A stretch of DNA of 46,610 bases from DATLZM01 sp035559315 (GTDB lineage Bacteria; Actinomycetota; UBA4738; HRBIN12), in the NCBI GenBank assembly GCA_035559315.1, contig DATMBJ010000231.1:1-46610 (forward strand), written 5' to 3'. Shown here in pieces: positions 14,663-23,985 of this stretch; the stretch's first letter is position 1, and each line of letters begins with the position of its first letter. The notes beneath the pieces are model-generated. The model was given only the letters and a program-made list of their open reading frames with translations. It was not told the origin of the DNA and made no database searches. The position numbers and the translations under genes are program-made.

Positions 14663-16429
14663 GTGGCCGAGGAGAGGCAGCACCAGGCGCTCTACCGCAG
14701 GTACCGGCCGCAGGGGCCGGCCGAGGTCCTCGGGCAGGACCACGTGGTCCGCGCGCTGACCGGGGCGGTCCGGGAGGGGAAGCTCGCCCACGCGTTCCTG
14801 TTCTGCGGGCCGCGCGGGACCGGCAAGACCTCCACCGCTCGGATCCTCGCGAAGATGGTGAACTGCGAGCGCGGCCCCACGCCCGAGCCCTGCGACGCGT
14901 GCGAGCAGTGCGTCGCGATCCGCGAGGGCCAGCACCTCGACGTGGTCGAGATCGACGCGGCGTCCCACGGCGGGGTGGACGACGCCCGCGAGCTCCGGGA
15001 GCGCGCCCCCACCGCCCCCGCGATGGGCCGGGAGAAGGTCTACATCATCGACGAGGCCCAGCGCCTCTCCCGGGAGGCCTTCGACGCGCTCCTCAAGGTG
15101 TTCGAGGAACCCCCGCCGGGGGTGCGGTTCGTCCTGGCCACGACCGAGCCCCACCGGATGCCGGCCACGATCGTCGGGCGGTGCCAGCGGTTCGACTTCC
15201 GCCGGGTGGGGGCCGAGCAGCTGGCCCAGCACCTGCTCCGGGTGGCCGAGCGGGAGGGGATCGCGCTGGCCCGGGAGGCGGCCTCGGCGATCGCCCGACA
15301 GGCCGAGGGGTCGGTCCGCGACGCGCTCTCGCTCCTCGACCAGGCGAGCGTCCTCTCGGACGGCGCGGTGGACGAGGGGACGGTGGCGGCGCTCCTCGGC
15401 GCGCCCCGGGTCGCGGTCCGGCACGAGATCGCCGACGCGATCGCCGTGGGCGACGCGCGGGCCGCCTTCGAGGTCGTGGCCCGCTTGGTGCAGGACGGGC
15501 ACGACCTCCGCCACACGACGAACGAGCTGCTCGGCCACTTCCGGGACCTCCTCCTGGTCCGGGCCGCGCCGGGGCAGGAGGACCTCCTGGACGTGACCGC
15601 CGACGAGTACGAGCGCCTCCGGGCCCAGGCCGCGAAGTTCTCCCCCGCCGAGCTCACCAGGATCCTGGCCCTCCTGCTCCAGGCCCAGAGCGACATGCGC
15701 TGGACCACCTCGCCCCGGCTCTCGCTCGAGCTGGCGCTGGTCCGGGCCGCGATCCCCGAGGCCGACCCCGAGCCGCAGGGGCTCCTGGCCCGGATCGAGC
15801 GCCTGGAGCGGCTGGCGGGCCTCGAGCCGGGCCGGCCGACCGAGGGGGCGGGACGCCGGCCCGGGGCATCCGCGGCCGAGCCCTCCGGACCTCCGGCGGC
15901 GGCATCGGCAGCCGAGCCCGCCACCGGGACCGGACCGCCGGCCGTCGCGCCCGGACCCGCGACGGTCGGGGCCGAGCGGCCGACCCCGACCGAACCGCCC
16001 GCGGCCGAACCCCCCGAGGGGGAAGCCGGACCGCCCCCGGCGTCCGCCGGGCCACGCGCCCCCGATGCCTCGGGCGTGGACGTCGCGATGCTCAGGCGGT
16101 CGTGGCCGAGCGTGCTCGAGCACCTCCAGCAGCACCGGCAGGCGATCCTCCGTGCGCTGCTCGAGTCGGCCACGGTGGCCGCCTTCGACGGCGAGACCAT
16201 CGAGCTCGCGTTCCCGCCCGATCGGCGGTTCGGGGTGAAGAAGGTCGAGGAACGGGCCGAGGAGCTCCGGCGGGCCCTCCGCGCGCTCTTCGGGATCTCC
16301 CCCGAGGTGCGCTGCGTGGTGCGGACGAAGGTCGCGGCGGAGGTCCTCGACGAGGAGGAGCCGCCGCCCTCGGAGGAGGAGGCCCTCCGCCGGCTCCAGG
16401 AGGAGCTCGGCGCGAGGCCCGAGGCCTAG
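14663..16429 (+). CDS. dnaX: DNA polymerase III subunit gamma/tau
   Basis: A 588-residue clamp-loader ATPase. Walker A is GPRGTGKTS (residues 49-57), zinc ligands are C67, C76, C79 and C82, and the DEAQ Walker B is in YIIDEAQRLS, followed by domain III to about residue 370. A Pro/Ala-rich linker (about 395-480) joins a tau-like C-terminal domain (about 485-588). GTG 14663 is preceded by GGGGGAGGGGG. An in-frame ATG at 14558 would start inside the SRP RNA and adds unrelated sequence, so it is rejected. recR follows after 12 nt, a classic pairing. Confidence 0.96.
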   Translation: MAEERQHQALYRRYRPQGPAEVLGQDHVVRALTGAVREGKLAHAFLFCGPRGTGKTSTARILAKMVNCERGPTPEPCDACEQCVAIREGQHLDVVEIDAASHGGVDDARELRERAPTAPAMGREKVYIIDEAQRLSREAFDALLKVFEEPPPGVRFVLATTEPHRMPATIVGRCQRFDFRRVGAEQLAQHLLRVAEREGIALAREAASAIARQAEGSVRDALSLLDQASVLSDGAVDEGTVAALLGAPRVAVRHEIADAIAVGDARAAFEVVARLVQDGHDLRHTTNELLGHFRDLLLVRAAPGQEDLLDVTADEYERLRAQAAKFSPAELTRILALLLQAQSDMRWTTSPRLSLELALVRAAIPEADPEPQGLLARIERLERLAGLEPGRPTEGAGRRPGASAAEPSGPPAAASAAEPATGTGPPAVAPGPATVGAERPTPTEPPAAEPPEGEAGPPPASAGPRAPDASGVDVAMLRRSWPSVLEHLQQHRQAILRALLESATVAAFDGETIELAFPPDRRFGVKKVEERAEELRRALRALFGISPEVRCVVRTKVAAEVLDEEEPPPSEEEALRRLQEELGARPEA

Positions 16430-16441
16430 CGGGAGGCCGGC

Positions 16442-17035
16442 GTGTACGAGGGACCGATCCAGGACCTGATCGACGAGCTCTCCCGGTTGCCGGGGATCGG
16501 GCCGAAGTCCGCCCAGCGGCTCGCCTTCCACCTGGTGAAGGCGCCGCCGGAGGAGGCCAAGCGCCTCGCCGAGGCCATCGTTCGGGCCAAGGAGCGGATC
16601 CGGTTCTGCCGGGAATGCGGGAACGTGGCCGACGGCGAGCTCTGCCGGGTCTGCCGCGACGAGACCCGGGACCGCACCGTGCTGTGCGTGGTCGAGGAGC
16701 CGAAGGACGCGGCCACGATCGAGCGGGCCGGCGTGATCAAGGGCCGCTACCACGTCCTGGGAGGTGCGATCTCGCCCCTGGACGGGGTGGGGCCCGAGGA
16801 CCTCCGGGTCCAGGAGCTGCTCGACCGGGTGCAGCGGGACGGGGTCACCGAGGTGATCCTGGCCACGAACCCCAACCTCGAGGGGAACGCGACCGCGATG
16901 TACGTCGCGGGGATGCTCAAGCCCCTGGGGGTCCGCGTGACGCGCCTCGCGAGCGGGCTCCCGGTCGGGGGCGATCTGGAATACGCGGACGAGGTCACGC
17001 TCTCCCAGGCCCTCGAGGGCCGACGGGAGATGTGA
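16442..17035 (+). CDS. recR: Recombination mediator RecR
   Basis: A 197-residue RecR with an N-terminal helix-hairpin-helix (LPGIGPKSAQRLAFHL), a C4 zinc finger (C56, C59, C68, C71) and a Toprim domain (VVEEPKDAATIE ... LATNPNLEGNATAMYV). It works with RecF and RecO in loading RecA at gaps. The GTG at 16442 gives the standard length. It is in an apparent operon with dnaX upstream and, 7 nt downstream, the S9 peptidase gene. Confidence 0.97.
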   Translation: MYEGPIQDLIDELSRLPGIGPKSAQRLAFHLVKAPPEEAKRLAEAIVRAKERIRFCRECGNVADGELCRVCRDETRDRTVLCVVEEPKDAATIERAGVIKGRYHVLGGAISPLDGVGPEDLRVQELLDRVQRDGVTEVILATNPNLEGNATAMYVAGMLKPLGVRVTRLASGLPVGGDLEYADEVTLSQALEGRREM

Positions 17036-17042
17036 GCGGCGG

Positions 17043-19271
17043 GTGGGCGAGCGCGACCCGTTCCCCCGTCGGAAGGCGCGCACGCGCGGCTTCACCCTCG
17101 GGCAGCCGAGGAGCTTCGCGGCGGCGCCGGATGGTTCGAGGGTCGCGTTCCTCCGCTCCTCCGCGGGGGACGACCCATCGAACGCCCTGTGGGTCCTCGA
17201 CGTCGACGAGGGCCGGGAGCGGCTCGTCTTCGACCCGCGGGAGGCCGGCCCGGGGGAGGTCGAGCTCCCCGAGGTGGAGCGGGCCCGGCGCGAGCGGGCC
17301 CGGGAGCGCGCGGGCGGGGTCACCGCGTTCGCCTGCGACCGGGCCTTCCGGCTCGCGGCCCTCGCGCTCGGCGGCCGGCTCTTCGTGGCGGACCTCGCCG
17401 GCGGGGGAGCGCGGGAGGTCCCGGTGGAGGGGCCGTGCTTCGACCCGCGGCCGGACCCGTCGGGCGGGAAGGTGGCCTACGTCCGGGGCCGCGAGCTCCG
17501 GGTGGTGGATCTCGACACGGGGGAGGACCGCGCGCTCGCCGGCGAGGAGGACCCGGCCGTCTCCTGGGGGGTGGCGGAGTTCGTGGCGGCCGAGGAGATG
17601 GGGCGGCATCGGGGCCACTGGTGGGCCCCGGACGGCCGGGCCGTGGTCGCATGCCGCGTCGACGAGGGAGAGGTCCCCGTGTGGCACATCGCGGACCCCG
17701 TGGATCCCTGGCGCGCTCCCCGCCCCGTCCGCTACCCGGCGGCCGGGGCGGCCAACGCCGACGTCTCGCTCTACGTCCTGGGCCTCGACGGGCGGACGGC
17801 GGAGGTCTCGTGGGACCGCGAGGCGTTCCCCTACCTGGTGCGGGTGGCCTGGGAGGAGGGCGCCCCGCTCGCGCTCGTCGTGCAGAGCCGGGACCAGCGC
17901 AGGGTCCTGGTGCTCGCGGTCGACCCGCGGAGCGGGACGACCCGCGTCCTGCGGGAGGACGTCTCCCCCACCTGGCTCGAGATCGTGGACGGGGTGCCCT
18001 GCTGGCTCGGCGGGCGCCTCGCGTGGACCGTGGAGGACCTGGAGGCCGACGCCCGTCGTCTCCTCGTGGACGAAGAGGTCCTGACCCCGCCCGACCTCCA
18101 CGTCCGCCGCGTCGCCGGGGTGGCGGGCGGCCGGGTGGTGCTCCAGGGGAGCGAGGCGGGGGAGCCGACCGAGGCCCACGTGTACGCGGCGGGGGCGGAG
18201 GGCGTGGAGCGGCTGTCGGAGGGCCCGGGGCTCCACGACGCGCCGGCCGTGGGGGGAGACGTCGTCGTGCTCGTCTCCCAGGGCCCGGGGGACGAGCTGC
18301 CCGTGGCCCGGGTCCTCCGAGGCGGCCAGGTCGTGAAGGCGGTGGCGTCGAACGCCGAGCGGCCGGGGTTCCTCGCGGCGCCCCGGCTCGGGCGCTCCCG
18401 GGGCCGGGGGATCCCCTACGCGCTGTTCCTGCCGGAGGGCGGCGGCGGTCCGGAGGGGGGCGGCGGCGGTCCGGAGGGGCGTGCCGGACCGGAGCCGCGC
18501 GGGGGGCCGCCGTTCCCCGTCCTCCTCGACCCCTACGGAGGGCCCCACCTCCAGCGGGTGTGGCGGGCCTCGTTCCCGTTCCTCGAGTCGCGGTGGTTCG
18601 CGGAGCAGGGGTTCGCGGTGCTCGTGGCCGACGGGCGGGGGACGCCGGCCGGGGGGCTCGCCTGGGAGAAGGCGGTCCACCTCGACCTGATCGGCCCGGC
18701 CGTCGAGGACCAGGTCGAGGCGCTCCACGACGCGGCGGAGCGGCACCCGGGAACGCTGGACCTCTCGCGCGTGGCGGTGCGGGGGTGGTCGTTCGGCGGG
18801 TACCTCGCCGCCGCCTGCGTCCTCCGCCGCCCCGACGTGTTCCACGCGGCCGTGGCCGGGGCGCCGGTGACCGATCCCGCGCTCTACGACACGCACTACA
18901 CCGAGCGGTACCTCGGGTCGCCCCAGGAGCACCCCGAGGCGTACGAGCGCAGCTCGCTCCTCCCCGACGCGGGGAAGCTCGAGCGCCCGCTGCTCCTGAT
19001 CCACGGGATGGCCGACGACAACGTCTACGTCGCCCACACCCTCCGGCTCTCCCGGGCGCTCCTCGAGGCCGGGCGGCCCCACGCCGTGCTCCCCCTCTCG
19101 GGGGTCACGCACATGACCCCGCAGGAGGTGGTGGCGGAGAACCTCCTGTGGCTCCAGCTCGACTTCCTCCGCCGGGCCCTCGGGGTCGCGCCGGCGACAG
19201 CGAGCGCCGCCCGACCGGGCGGTACCCGGCCCGGGCCCGGAGGCGCGGCCGCCGCGCCCAGCGGTGCCTAG
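17043..19271 (+). CDS. S9 family peptidase, dipeptidyl-peptidase IV-like
   Basis: A 742-residue serine peptidase. The N-terminal ~440 residues form a beta-propeller; AEFVAAEEMGRHRG resembles the Glu-Glu motif that anchors the substrate N-terminus in DPP IV enzymes. The C-terminal alpha/beta hydrolase domain carries S583 (GWSFGGY), D658/D659 (HGMADDNVY) and H690 (GVTHMT). A low-complexity GGGGPEGGGGGPEG insertion sits at the boundary (about 18440-18480). No signal peptide is visible, so it is probably cytoplasmic. A Pro/Gly/Ala-rich tail of ~30 residues follows the fold. It appears co-transcribed with recR; the link looks positional rather than functional. Confidence 0.92.
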   Translation: MGERDPFPRRKARTRGFTLGQPRSFAAAPDGSRVAFLRSSAGDDPSNALWVLDVDEGRERLVFDPREAGPGEVELPEVERARRERARERAGGVTAFACDRAFRLAALALGGRLFVADLAGGGAREVPVEGPCFDPRPDPSGGKVAYVRGRELRVVDLDTGEDRALAGEEDPAVSWGVAEFVAAEEMGRHRGHWWAPDGRAVVACRVDEGEVPVWHIADPVDPWRAPRPVRYPAAGAANADVSLYVLGLDGRTAEVSWDREAFPYLVRVAWEEGAPLALVVQSRDQRRVLVLAVDPRSGTTRVLREDVSPTWLEIVDGVPCWLGGRLAWTVEDLEADARRLLVDEEVLTPPDLHVRRVAGVAGGRVVLQGSEAGEPTEAHVYAAGAEGVERLSEGPGLHDAPAVGGDVVVLVSQGPGDELPVARVLRGGQVVKAVASNAERPGFLAAPRLGRSRGRGIPYALFLPEGGGGPEGGGGGPEGRAGPEPRGGPPFPVLLDPYGGPHLQRVWRASFPFLESRWFAEQGFAVLVADGRGTPAGGLAWEKAVHLDLIGPAVEDQVEALHDAAERHPGTLDLSRVAVRGWSFGGYLAAACVLRRPDVFHAAVAGAPVTDPALYDTHYTERYLGSPQEHPEAYERSSLLPDAGKLERPLLLIHGMADDNVYVAHTLRLSRALLEAGRPHAVLPLSGVTHMTPQEVVAENLLWLQLDFLRRALGVAPATASAARPGGTRPGPGGAAAAPSGA

Positions 19272-19383
19272 CTCGGCGCCCGGACCCGCCGGAGGACCAG
19301 CCAGCCCAGGACCGCCACGACCGCCCGTTGGGGGCCGGGGACGGCTGCTACCCTCGTGCCCACCCAGGCCAGGAGCGGACGCG

Positions 19384-20619
19384 GTGCCGGTCATCGTCCA
19401 GAAGTACGGCGGCACGTCGGTCGCCACCACCGAGCGGATCCAGGCGGTGGCCGAGCGCATCCTGCGGGCCAGGGAGGAGGGGAACGACGTGGTGGCCGTG
19501 GTCTCCGCGATGGGGGACACCACCGACGAGCTCCTCTCGATGGCCACCGCGATCACCCCGGCCCCCGAGCCCCGTGAGCTCGACATGCTCCTCACCGCGG
19601 GCGAGCGGATCGCGATGTCGCTCCTCGCGATCGCGCTGAACGCCCGGGGGTGCCGGGCCGCCTCCTACACCGGCTCCCAGGCTGGGATCATCACCGACAC
19701 CCAGCACGGGCGGGCGAAGATCGTGGACGTGCGGCCCGGCCGGATCCTCGAGGCCCTGGCCGACGGGAAGGTGGTGATCGTCGCGGGCTTCCAGGGCGTC
19801 TCCACCAGCCAGGACGTCACGACGCTCGGGCGGGGCGGCTCCGATACGACCGGGGTGGCCCTGGCTGCGGCCCTGGGGGCCGACGCGTGCGAGATCTACA
19901 CCGACGTCGAGGGGGTGTTCACCGCCGACCCCCGGATCGAGCCGCGGGCGAGGAAGCTGGACCGGATCAGCTACGAGGAGATGCTGGAGCTCGCCGCCTC
20001 GGGCGCCAAGGTCCTCCAGGTCCGGTCGGTGGAGTACGCTCGGAGGAACGGCGTGCGGATCCACGTCCGGTCGTCGTTCAGCGACGAGCCCGGCACGTGG
20101 GTCGAGGACATCCCGGAGGAGGACGTGGAGCAGGCGCTGATCTCGGGCGTGGCGCTCGACACCGACGAGGCGAAGGTCACCCTGGAGGAGGTCCCCGACC
20201 GCCCCGGCGTCGCGGCCGCGATCTTCAAGGCGGTGGCGGCCGAAGGGGTGAACGTGGACATGATCGTCCAGAACGTCTCCCACGCCGGGCGGACCGACGT
20301 CTCGTTCACGGTGCCCCGGGCTGACCTGACGCGCCTCAAGGCGTCGCTCGACCGGATCGTGGAGGAGATCGGGGCCCCGCGGTACGCGACCGACGACGGG
20401 ATCGCCAAGGTCTCCCTGGTGGGGGCCGGGATGAAGTCGCACCCCGGGGTGGCGGCCGAGATGTTCGACGCCCTCGCCTCGGAGGGGATCAACATCGAGA
20501 TGATCTCGACCTCGTCGATCCGGATCTCGTGCGTGATCCGGAAGGAGGACGCGGAGCGCGCGGTCCGCGCGATCCACGCCCGCTTCGGCCTGGACGGTTC
20601 GAGGTCGGCGGGCGCATGA
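19384..20619 (+). CDS. lysC: Aspartate kinase
   Basis: A 411-residue aspartokinase, first step of the lysine/threonine/methionine branch. The N-terminal kinase motif is VQKYGGTSV (K7-Y-G-G-T-S12), with GFQGVSTSQDVTTLGRGGSDTT and EIYTDVEGVFTADPR forming the substrate and ATP sites; two ACT domains (about 260-411) give allosteric feedback control. GTG 19384 has an AGGAG 8 nt upstream; a TACCCT at 19349-19354 is the likely -10, giving a short leader of about 22 nt. asd lies 1 kb downstream with a small gene between, close to the ask-asd arrangement common in Actinobacteria. An internal start for a beta subunit is possible but not shown. Confidence 0.96.
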   Translation: MPVIVQKYGGTSVATTERIQAVAERILRAREEGNDVVAVVSAMGDTTDELLSMATAITPAPEPRELDMLLTAGERIAMSLLAIALNARGCRAASYTGSQAGIITDTQHGRAKIVDVRPGRILEALADGKVVIVAGFQGVSTSQDVTTLGRGGSDTTGVALAAALGADACEIYTDVEGVFTADPRIEPRARKLDRISYEEMLELAASGAKVLQVRSVEYARRNGVRIHVRSSFSDEPGTWVEDIPEEDVEQALISGVALDTDEAKVTLEEVPDRPGVAAAIFKAVAAEGVNVDMIVQNVSHAGRTDVSFTVPRADLTRLKASLDRIVEEIGAPRYATDDGIAKVSLVGAGMKSHPGVAAEMFDALASEGINIEMISTSSIRISCVIRKEDAERAVRAIHARFGLDGSRSAGA

Positions 20620-20629
20620 TGGGGACGGC

Positions 20630-21313
20630 GTGATCGTCTGCCCCACCTGCCGGAACACGAACCCCGAGGACGCGGCGTTCTGCTCGCGCTGCGGCGCCTC
20701 GCTGGCGCCGGGGGCGATGACCACCCTGGCCCCGCGGCGGGCGCCGGCCGAGCGGCCGCCGGTCGAGTTCCCCGCGCCGAAGCCGCCCTCCCGGGCCAGG
20801 CCGTGGGTCGTCCTCGGGGCCGCCCTCCTCGTCCTCGGGGGAGTGGTCGGGTTCCTGCTCTTCCGCCCCGACCCCTGCCGCGGGGCGGACTTCGTCTCGG
20901 AGCGGTTCGGGTACTGCGTGGTGACCCCGGAGGGCTGGGTGGCGGGCGAGGCGCGGATCGGCGACGTGCAGCTCGACCAGTTCCAGGTGCCGTCGCGGGC
21001 CACCACGGTCTTCGTGGAGGCCGTGGACCTGGCGGAGGGGACCGACCTGACCGCCTTCGGGGAGCTGGTCCGTCGGCGCGACGAGGAGGCGGGCCTCCTC
21101 CCCGGGCCCGTCCGGGAGACCCGGCTCGACGGGGTCGACGCGCAGCAGTGGGACGTGGAGCTGGCGACGGGGGAGGGGGAGTTCGTGATGCGGGAGGTCG
21201 TCGCGGTGCGGGGCGAGGTCGGCTACCGGATCACGCTGAACGCCTCGGCCGAGGACTTCCCGGTCCACGCGGAGGACCTCCGCCGCATGCTCGCCTCCTG
21301 GCGGTTCGCCTGA
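20630..21313 (+). CDS. Zinc-ribbon single-pass membrane protein of unknown function
   Basis: A 227-residue protein with a zinc ribbon at the very N-terminus (CPTCRNTNPEDAAFCSRCG), a Pro-rich linker, one transmembrane helix (about residues 60-82) and a ~140-residue domain beyond it. The outer domain begins FVSERFGYCVVTPEGWVAGE, similar in pattern to PsbP/'APE'-like or DUF-type lipoprotein domains with W/G-rich strands. The topology would place the ribbon in the cytoplasm and the domain outside. It sits between lysC and asd (10 nt after lysC), probably co-transcribed, but nothing ties it to amino acid synthesis. Start GTG 20630. Confidence 0.75.
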   Translation: MIVCPTCRNTNPEDAAFCSRCGASLAPGAMTTLAPRRAPAERPPVEFPAPKPPSRARPWVVLGAALLVLGGVVGFLLFRPDPCRGADFVSERFGYCVVTPEGWVAGEARIGDVQLDQFQVPSRATTVFVEAVDLAEGTDLTAFGELVRRRDEEAGLLPGPVRETRLDGVDAQQWDVELATGEGEFVMREVVAVRGEVGYRITLNASAEDFPVHAEDLRRMLASWRFA

Positions 21314-21331
21314 GCCGCCGGCGCCGCCCGC

Positions 21332-21337
21332 TACGAT
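21332..21337 (+). promoter_or_regulatory. -10 hexamer TACGAT of asd (leaderless)
   Basis: TACGAT ends 7 nt before ATG 21345. It overlaps an alternative in-frame ATG at 21336, which argues that 21345 is the real start. Confidence 0.5.
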
Positions 21338-21344
21338 GGACGCC

Positions 21345-22376
21345 ATGCGGGTCGCGGTGGTCGGCGCCACCGGCGCCGTGGGGCGGGAGATGCTCCGGAT
21401 CCTCGAGGAGCGGCGCTTCCCCGTCGACGAGCTGATCCCGCTGGCCTCCCCGCGCTCGGCGGGGCGGCGGGTCCCGTTCCGCGGCGAGGAGCTCGAGGTG
21501 CGCCCGCTCTCGCTCGACGTGCTCCGCGGGGTGGACCTCTCGCTCTCCGCGGCCGGGGCCTCGGTGGCCAGGTCCTTCGTCCGGGAGGCGGCGGCGGCCG
21601 GGACCACCTGCATCGACAAGTCCTCGGCGTTCCGGATGGAGCCCGACGTCCCGCTGGTGATCCCCGAGGTGAACCCCGAGGCGCTCGAGGGATCGCCGCG
21701 GATCGTGGCGGTCCCCAACTGCACCACGATCGTCGCGCTGATGGCGGTCGCGCCCCTCCACCGGGCGGCGGGGCTCCGCCGGCTGGTCCTCTCCTCCTAC
21801 CAGGCGGTGTCGGGCGCCGGCCGCGACGGGGTGGCGGAGCTCGTCGAGCAGCTCGAGAAGCTCCGCGGCCAGGAGGAGGAGCTGGCCCGCCCCGACCCCG
21901 CGGCGCTGCCGTCGGGCGCCACGTTCGGGAAGACCATCGCCTTCAACGTGCTGCCCAGGATCGACGCGTTCGACGAGGAGGGGTGGACCGGCGAGGAGAC
22001 CAAGACCATGCGGGAGTCCCGGAAGATCCTGGGGCTCCCGGACCTCGACGTGGCGGCCACCTGCGTCCGGGTGCCGGTGATGGTCGGCCACGCCGTGGCG
22101 GTCCTCGCGGAGTTCGCCCGGCCGATCTCGCCGGAGGAGGCCCGGGAGGTGCTCGCCGCCGCTCCCGGCGTGCGGGTCGTGGACGACCCCGAGCGGGGCC
22201 TGTACCCCAGCCCCCTCGAGGCCGCCGGCCGCGACGAGGTCCTGGTCGGGAGGGTGCGCCGGGCGCCGGGGCGCGAGGACGCCCTGCTCCTCTTCTCCTG
22301 CGGCGACAACCTCCGGAAGGGGGCGGCGCTCAACGGCGTCCAGATCGCCGAGCGCCTCCTCCTCGGTCGCGCCTGA
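21345..22376 (+). CDS. asd: Aspartate-semialdehyde dehydrogenase
   Basis: A 343-residue NADPH-dependent enzyme reducing aspartyl phosphate to the semialdehyde. The N-terminus RVAVVGATGAVGREML is the dinucleotide-binding motif, IVAVPNCTTI holds the catalytic cysteine, and VRVPVMVGHAVAV the catalytic histidine region. ATG 21345 is preferred to ATG 21336 because the protein then begins right at the Rossmann strand and the upstream hexamer is correctly spaced. The MOSC gene begins 7 nt after the stop. Confidence 0.96.
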   Translation: MRVAVVGATGAVGREMLRILEERRFPVDELIPLASPRSAGRRVPFRGEELEVRPLSLDVLRGVDLSLSAAGASVARSFVREAAAAGTTCIDKSSAFRMEPDVPLVIPEVNPEALEGSPRIVAVPNCTTIVALMAVAPLHRAAGLRRLVLSSYQAVSGAGRDGVAELVEQLEKLRGQEEELARPDPAALPSGATFGKTIAFNVLPRIDAFDEEGWTGEETKTMRESRKILGLPDLDVAATCVRVPVMVGHAVAVLAEFARPISPEEAREVLAAAPGVRVVDDPERGLYPSPLEAAGRDEVLVGRVRRAPGREDALLLFSCGDNLRKGAALNGVQIAERLLLGRA

Positions 22377-22383
22377 ACCGGCC

Positions 22384-23157
22384 GTGCCGAGCGTCGCCCG
22401 GCTCAACGTGACGCCGGTGAAGGCCACCCGGCTCCATCACCCGGTCCGGGTCCGGCTCGGGCCCCGCGGCGCGGAGGGGGACCGGGCGTTCTTCCTCGTG
22501 GACGGAGAGGGCCGGCGGTTCTCCGGCCCGAAGGCGGCGCGGATGATGGCGGTCCGCGCGGAGCACGACCCCGAGGAGGGGACCCTCCGCCTCTCGTTCC
22601 CCGACGGGACCGAGGTCGCCGGGCCGGCGGTGGCGAGCGGTCCGGCCGTCGTCGCGGACTTCTGGGGGCGGCCGGTGCCGGCCCGGATCGTGCCGGGGCC
22701 CTGGGAGGCGGCGCTCTCGGCGTTCGCCGGACGGCCGCTCCGCGTGGCCCGGCCGGAGCGGCCCGGCGACGCCGTCGACGTCCATCCCGTGACGATCGTG
22801 TCGCTCGCCTCCGTGGACCACCTGTCCTCGGGCGGCGGGGCCGACGGGCGGCTCGACCCCGGCCGGTTCCGGATGCTGATCGAGCTGGACGGTTGTTCGC
22901 CGTACGAGGAGGACGGGTGGGCCGGCCGGCTCCTCGCGGTCGGCGGGGCGGTGCTCCGCGCCGGGGGGCCCGTCCCCCGGTGCGCGGTCACCACGAAGGA
23001 TCCCACGACCGGGGAGACCGACTTCCCGACCCTCGAGGCGATCGAGCGGGTCCGAGGGCGGACCGCCGGCGGGAAGCTCCCCTTCGGGATCTACGCGGAC
23101 GTCGTGGAGCCGGGGGTGGTCACGGTGGGAGACCCCGTGCACGTCCTCGACGGGTGA
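22384..23157 (+). CDS. MOSC-domain protein (molybdenum cofactor sulfurase C-terminal-like)
   Basis: A 257-residue protein with an N-terminal MOSC_N-type beta-barrel (VARLNVTPVKATRLHHP) and a C-terminal MOSC domain. The conserved MOSC cysteine is C200 in VPRCAVTTKDPTTGE, and PFGIYADVVEPGVVTVGDPV is the usual domain end. Family members bind a sulfurated or sulfur-carrying cofactor, as in mARC and YiiM-like proteins; a reductase or sulfur-transfer role is possible. No molybdopterin genes are adjacent. Starts at GTG 22384, close behind asd, so probably co-expressed. Confidence 0.85.
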   Translation: MPSVARLNVTPVKATRLHHPVRVRLGPRGAEGDRAFFLVDGEGRRFSGPKAARMMAVRAEHDPEEGTLRLSFPDGTEVAGPAVASGPAVVADFWGRPVPARIVPGPWEAALSAFAGRPLRVARPERPGDAVDVHPVTIVSLASVDHLSSGGGADGRLDPGRFRMLIELDGCSPYEEDGWAGRLLAVGGAVLRAGGPVPRCAVTTKDPTTGETDFPTLEAIERVRGRTAGGKLPFGIYADVVEPGVVTVGDPVHVLDG

Positions 23158-23197
23158 ACCGTCGCCCGCCGGCCCGGTCGTGGCGCCGCCGGCCGGC

Positions 23198-23674
23198 CTA
23201 GTCGTCGCGCCGGCCGGGCTCCGCCTCCTCCAGGAGCTTCACGAACCACTTCCCGTACTCGTCCCAGCCGTGCTTGCGGTAGAAGGCGTGGGCCGCCTCC
23301 CGCCAGCCCGCCGTGACCAGCCACATCCGGAAGCAGCCCCGCTTGCGGGCCAGCTCCTCCGCCCGGCGCAAGAGGAGCGAGCCCACCCCGGCCCCGCGGA
23401 GCGCCTCGGTGACCACGAGGTCCTGGACGTAGGCCTGCGGGCGGTGGTCGCCGAGCCGCTGCTGGTACCACATGTCGAGGAACCCCACGACCCGGCCGTC
23501 GGACTCGGCGACGAGCGTGACCGAGTCCAGGGCCCGGGTGTGGCCGGCGAACCGCAGCCGGTGGGCGTCGTCGCGCGCGGCCGAGGGGGGGACGCCGCGC
23601 CCCAGCTCGACGAGGAGCGCCGCCACCTCCGGCCAGTCCTCGGGCCGGGCGAAGCGGACGACGGGCCCGCTCAT
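23198..23674 (-). CDS. GNAT-family N-acetyltransferase
   Basis: A 158-residue GNAT protein. Motif A is VQDLVVTEALRGAGVGSLLLRRAEELA, which binds acetyl-CoA, and motif B is FYRKHGWDEYGKWFVK. The ATG at 23674 overlaps the stop of the upstream mazG-like gene (ATGA), so the two are translated as a coupled pair. The acceptor substrate cannot be predicted. Confidence 0.88.
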   Translation of the reverse strand: MSGPVVRFARPEDWPEVAALLVELGRGVPPSAARDDAHRLRFAGHTRALDSVTLVAESDGRVVGFLDMWYQQRLGDHRPQAYVQDLVVTEALRGAGVGSLLLRRAEELARKRGCFRMWLVTAGWREAAHAFYRKHGWDEYGKWFVKLLEEAEPGRRDD

Positions 23675-23958
23675 CGGGGCTCGCAGGCGCAGGGGCTCCG
23701 GCCGCAGCGCGGACAGCCCGTGGCGTAGCGGGCCGCGGCCTCCTCCAGGTCGACCCCCACGAGGTTCGCGAGCGAGCCGAGCCAGGCGAGCACGTCGCCG
23801 AACTCGTGGACGAGCTGGTCCCGGCGGCCCGTGCGGAGGGCCCGGGCCAGCTCGCCGACCTCCTCGGCCAGCCACCGGAACGTCCCGTCCCGCCCCCGCC
23901 TCGCGTCGCGCCGGTAGTAGGTGCGCCGGAGCGCGGCCTGCAGTTCGGAGATCTCCAT
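23671..23958 (-). CDS. MazG-like nucleotide pyrophosphohydrolase with C-terminal cysteine cluster
   Basis: A 95-residue all-alpha NTP pyrophosphatase. The EEVGELARAL and HEFGDVLAWLGSLAN helices carry the ExxE and ExxD magnesium-binding motifs of the MazG superfamily. The last ~20 residues contain CPRCGRSPCAC, a possible small zinc knuckle typical of some actinobacterial members. It probably hydrolyses non-canonical or excess NTPs. It forms a coupled pair with the GNAT gene and is transcribed away from the lipid operon; a TACACT (23973-23968) 9 nt before the ATG may be its -10. Confidence 0.85.
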   Translation of the reverse strand: MEISELQAALRRTYYRRDARRGRDGTFRWLAEEVGELARALRTGRRDQLVHEFGDVLAWLGSLANLVGVDLEEAAARYATGCPRCGRSPCACEPR

Positions 23959-23985
23959 GGACGCCTGAGTGTAGCCGTGGCCCCC

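Noticed and set aside
18440..18485. GGCGGCGGTCCGGAGGGG repeats inside the S9 peptidase gene
   Set aside because: In frame and coding a Gly/Pro linker; a simple low-complexity insertion rather than a regulatory or mobile element.
19268..19363. 31-codon minus-strand frame with a hydrophobic segment and basic tail between the S9 peptidase and lysC
   Set aside because: It could be a tiny membrane protein, but there is no ribosome binding site or spaced -10, it runs through the lysC promoter, and its stop simply shares CTAG with the peptidase stop.
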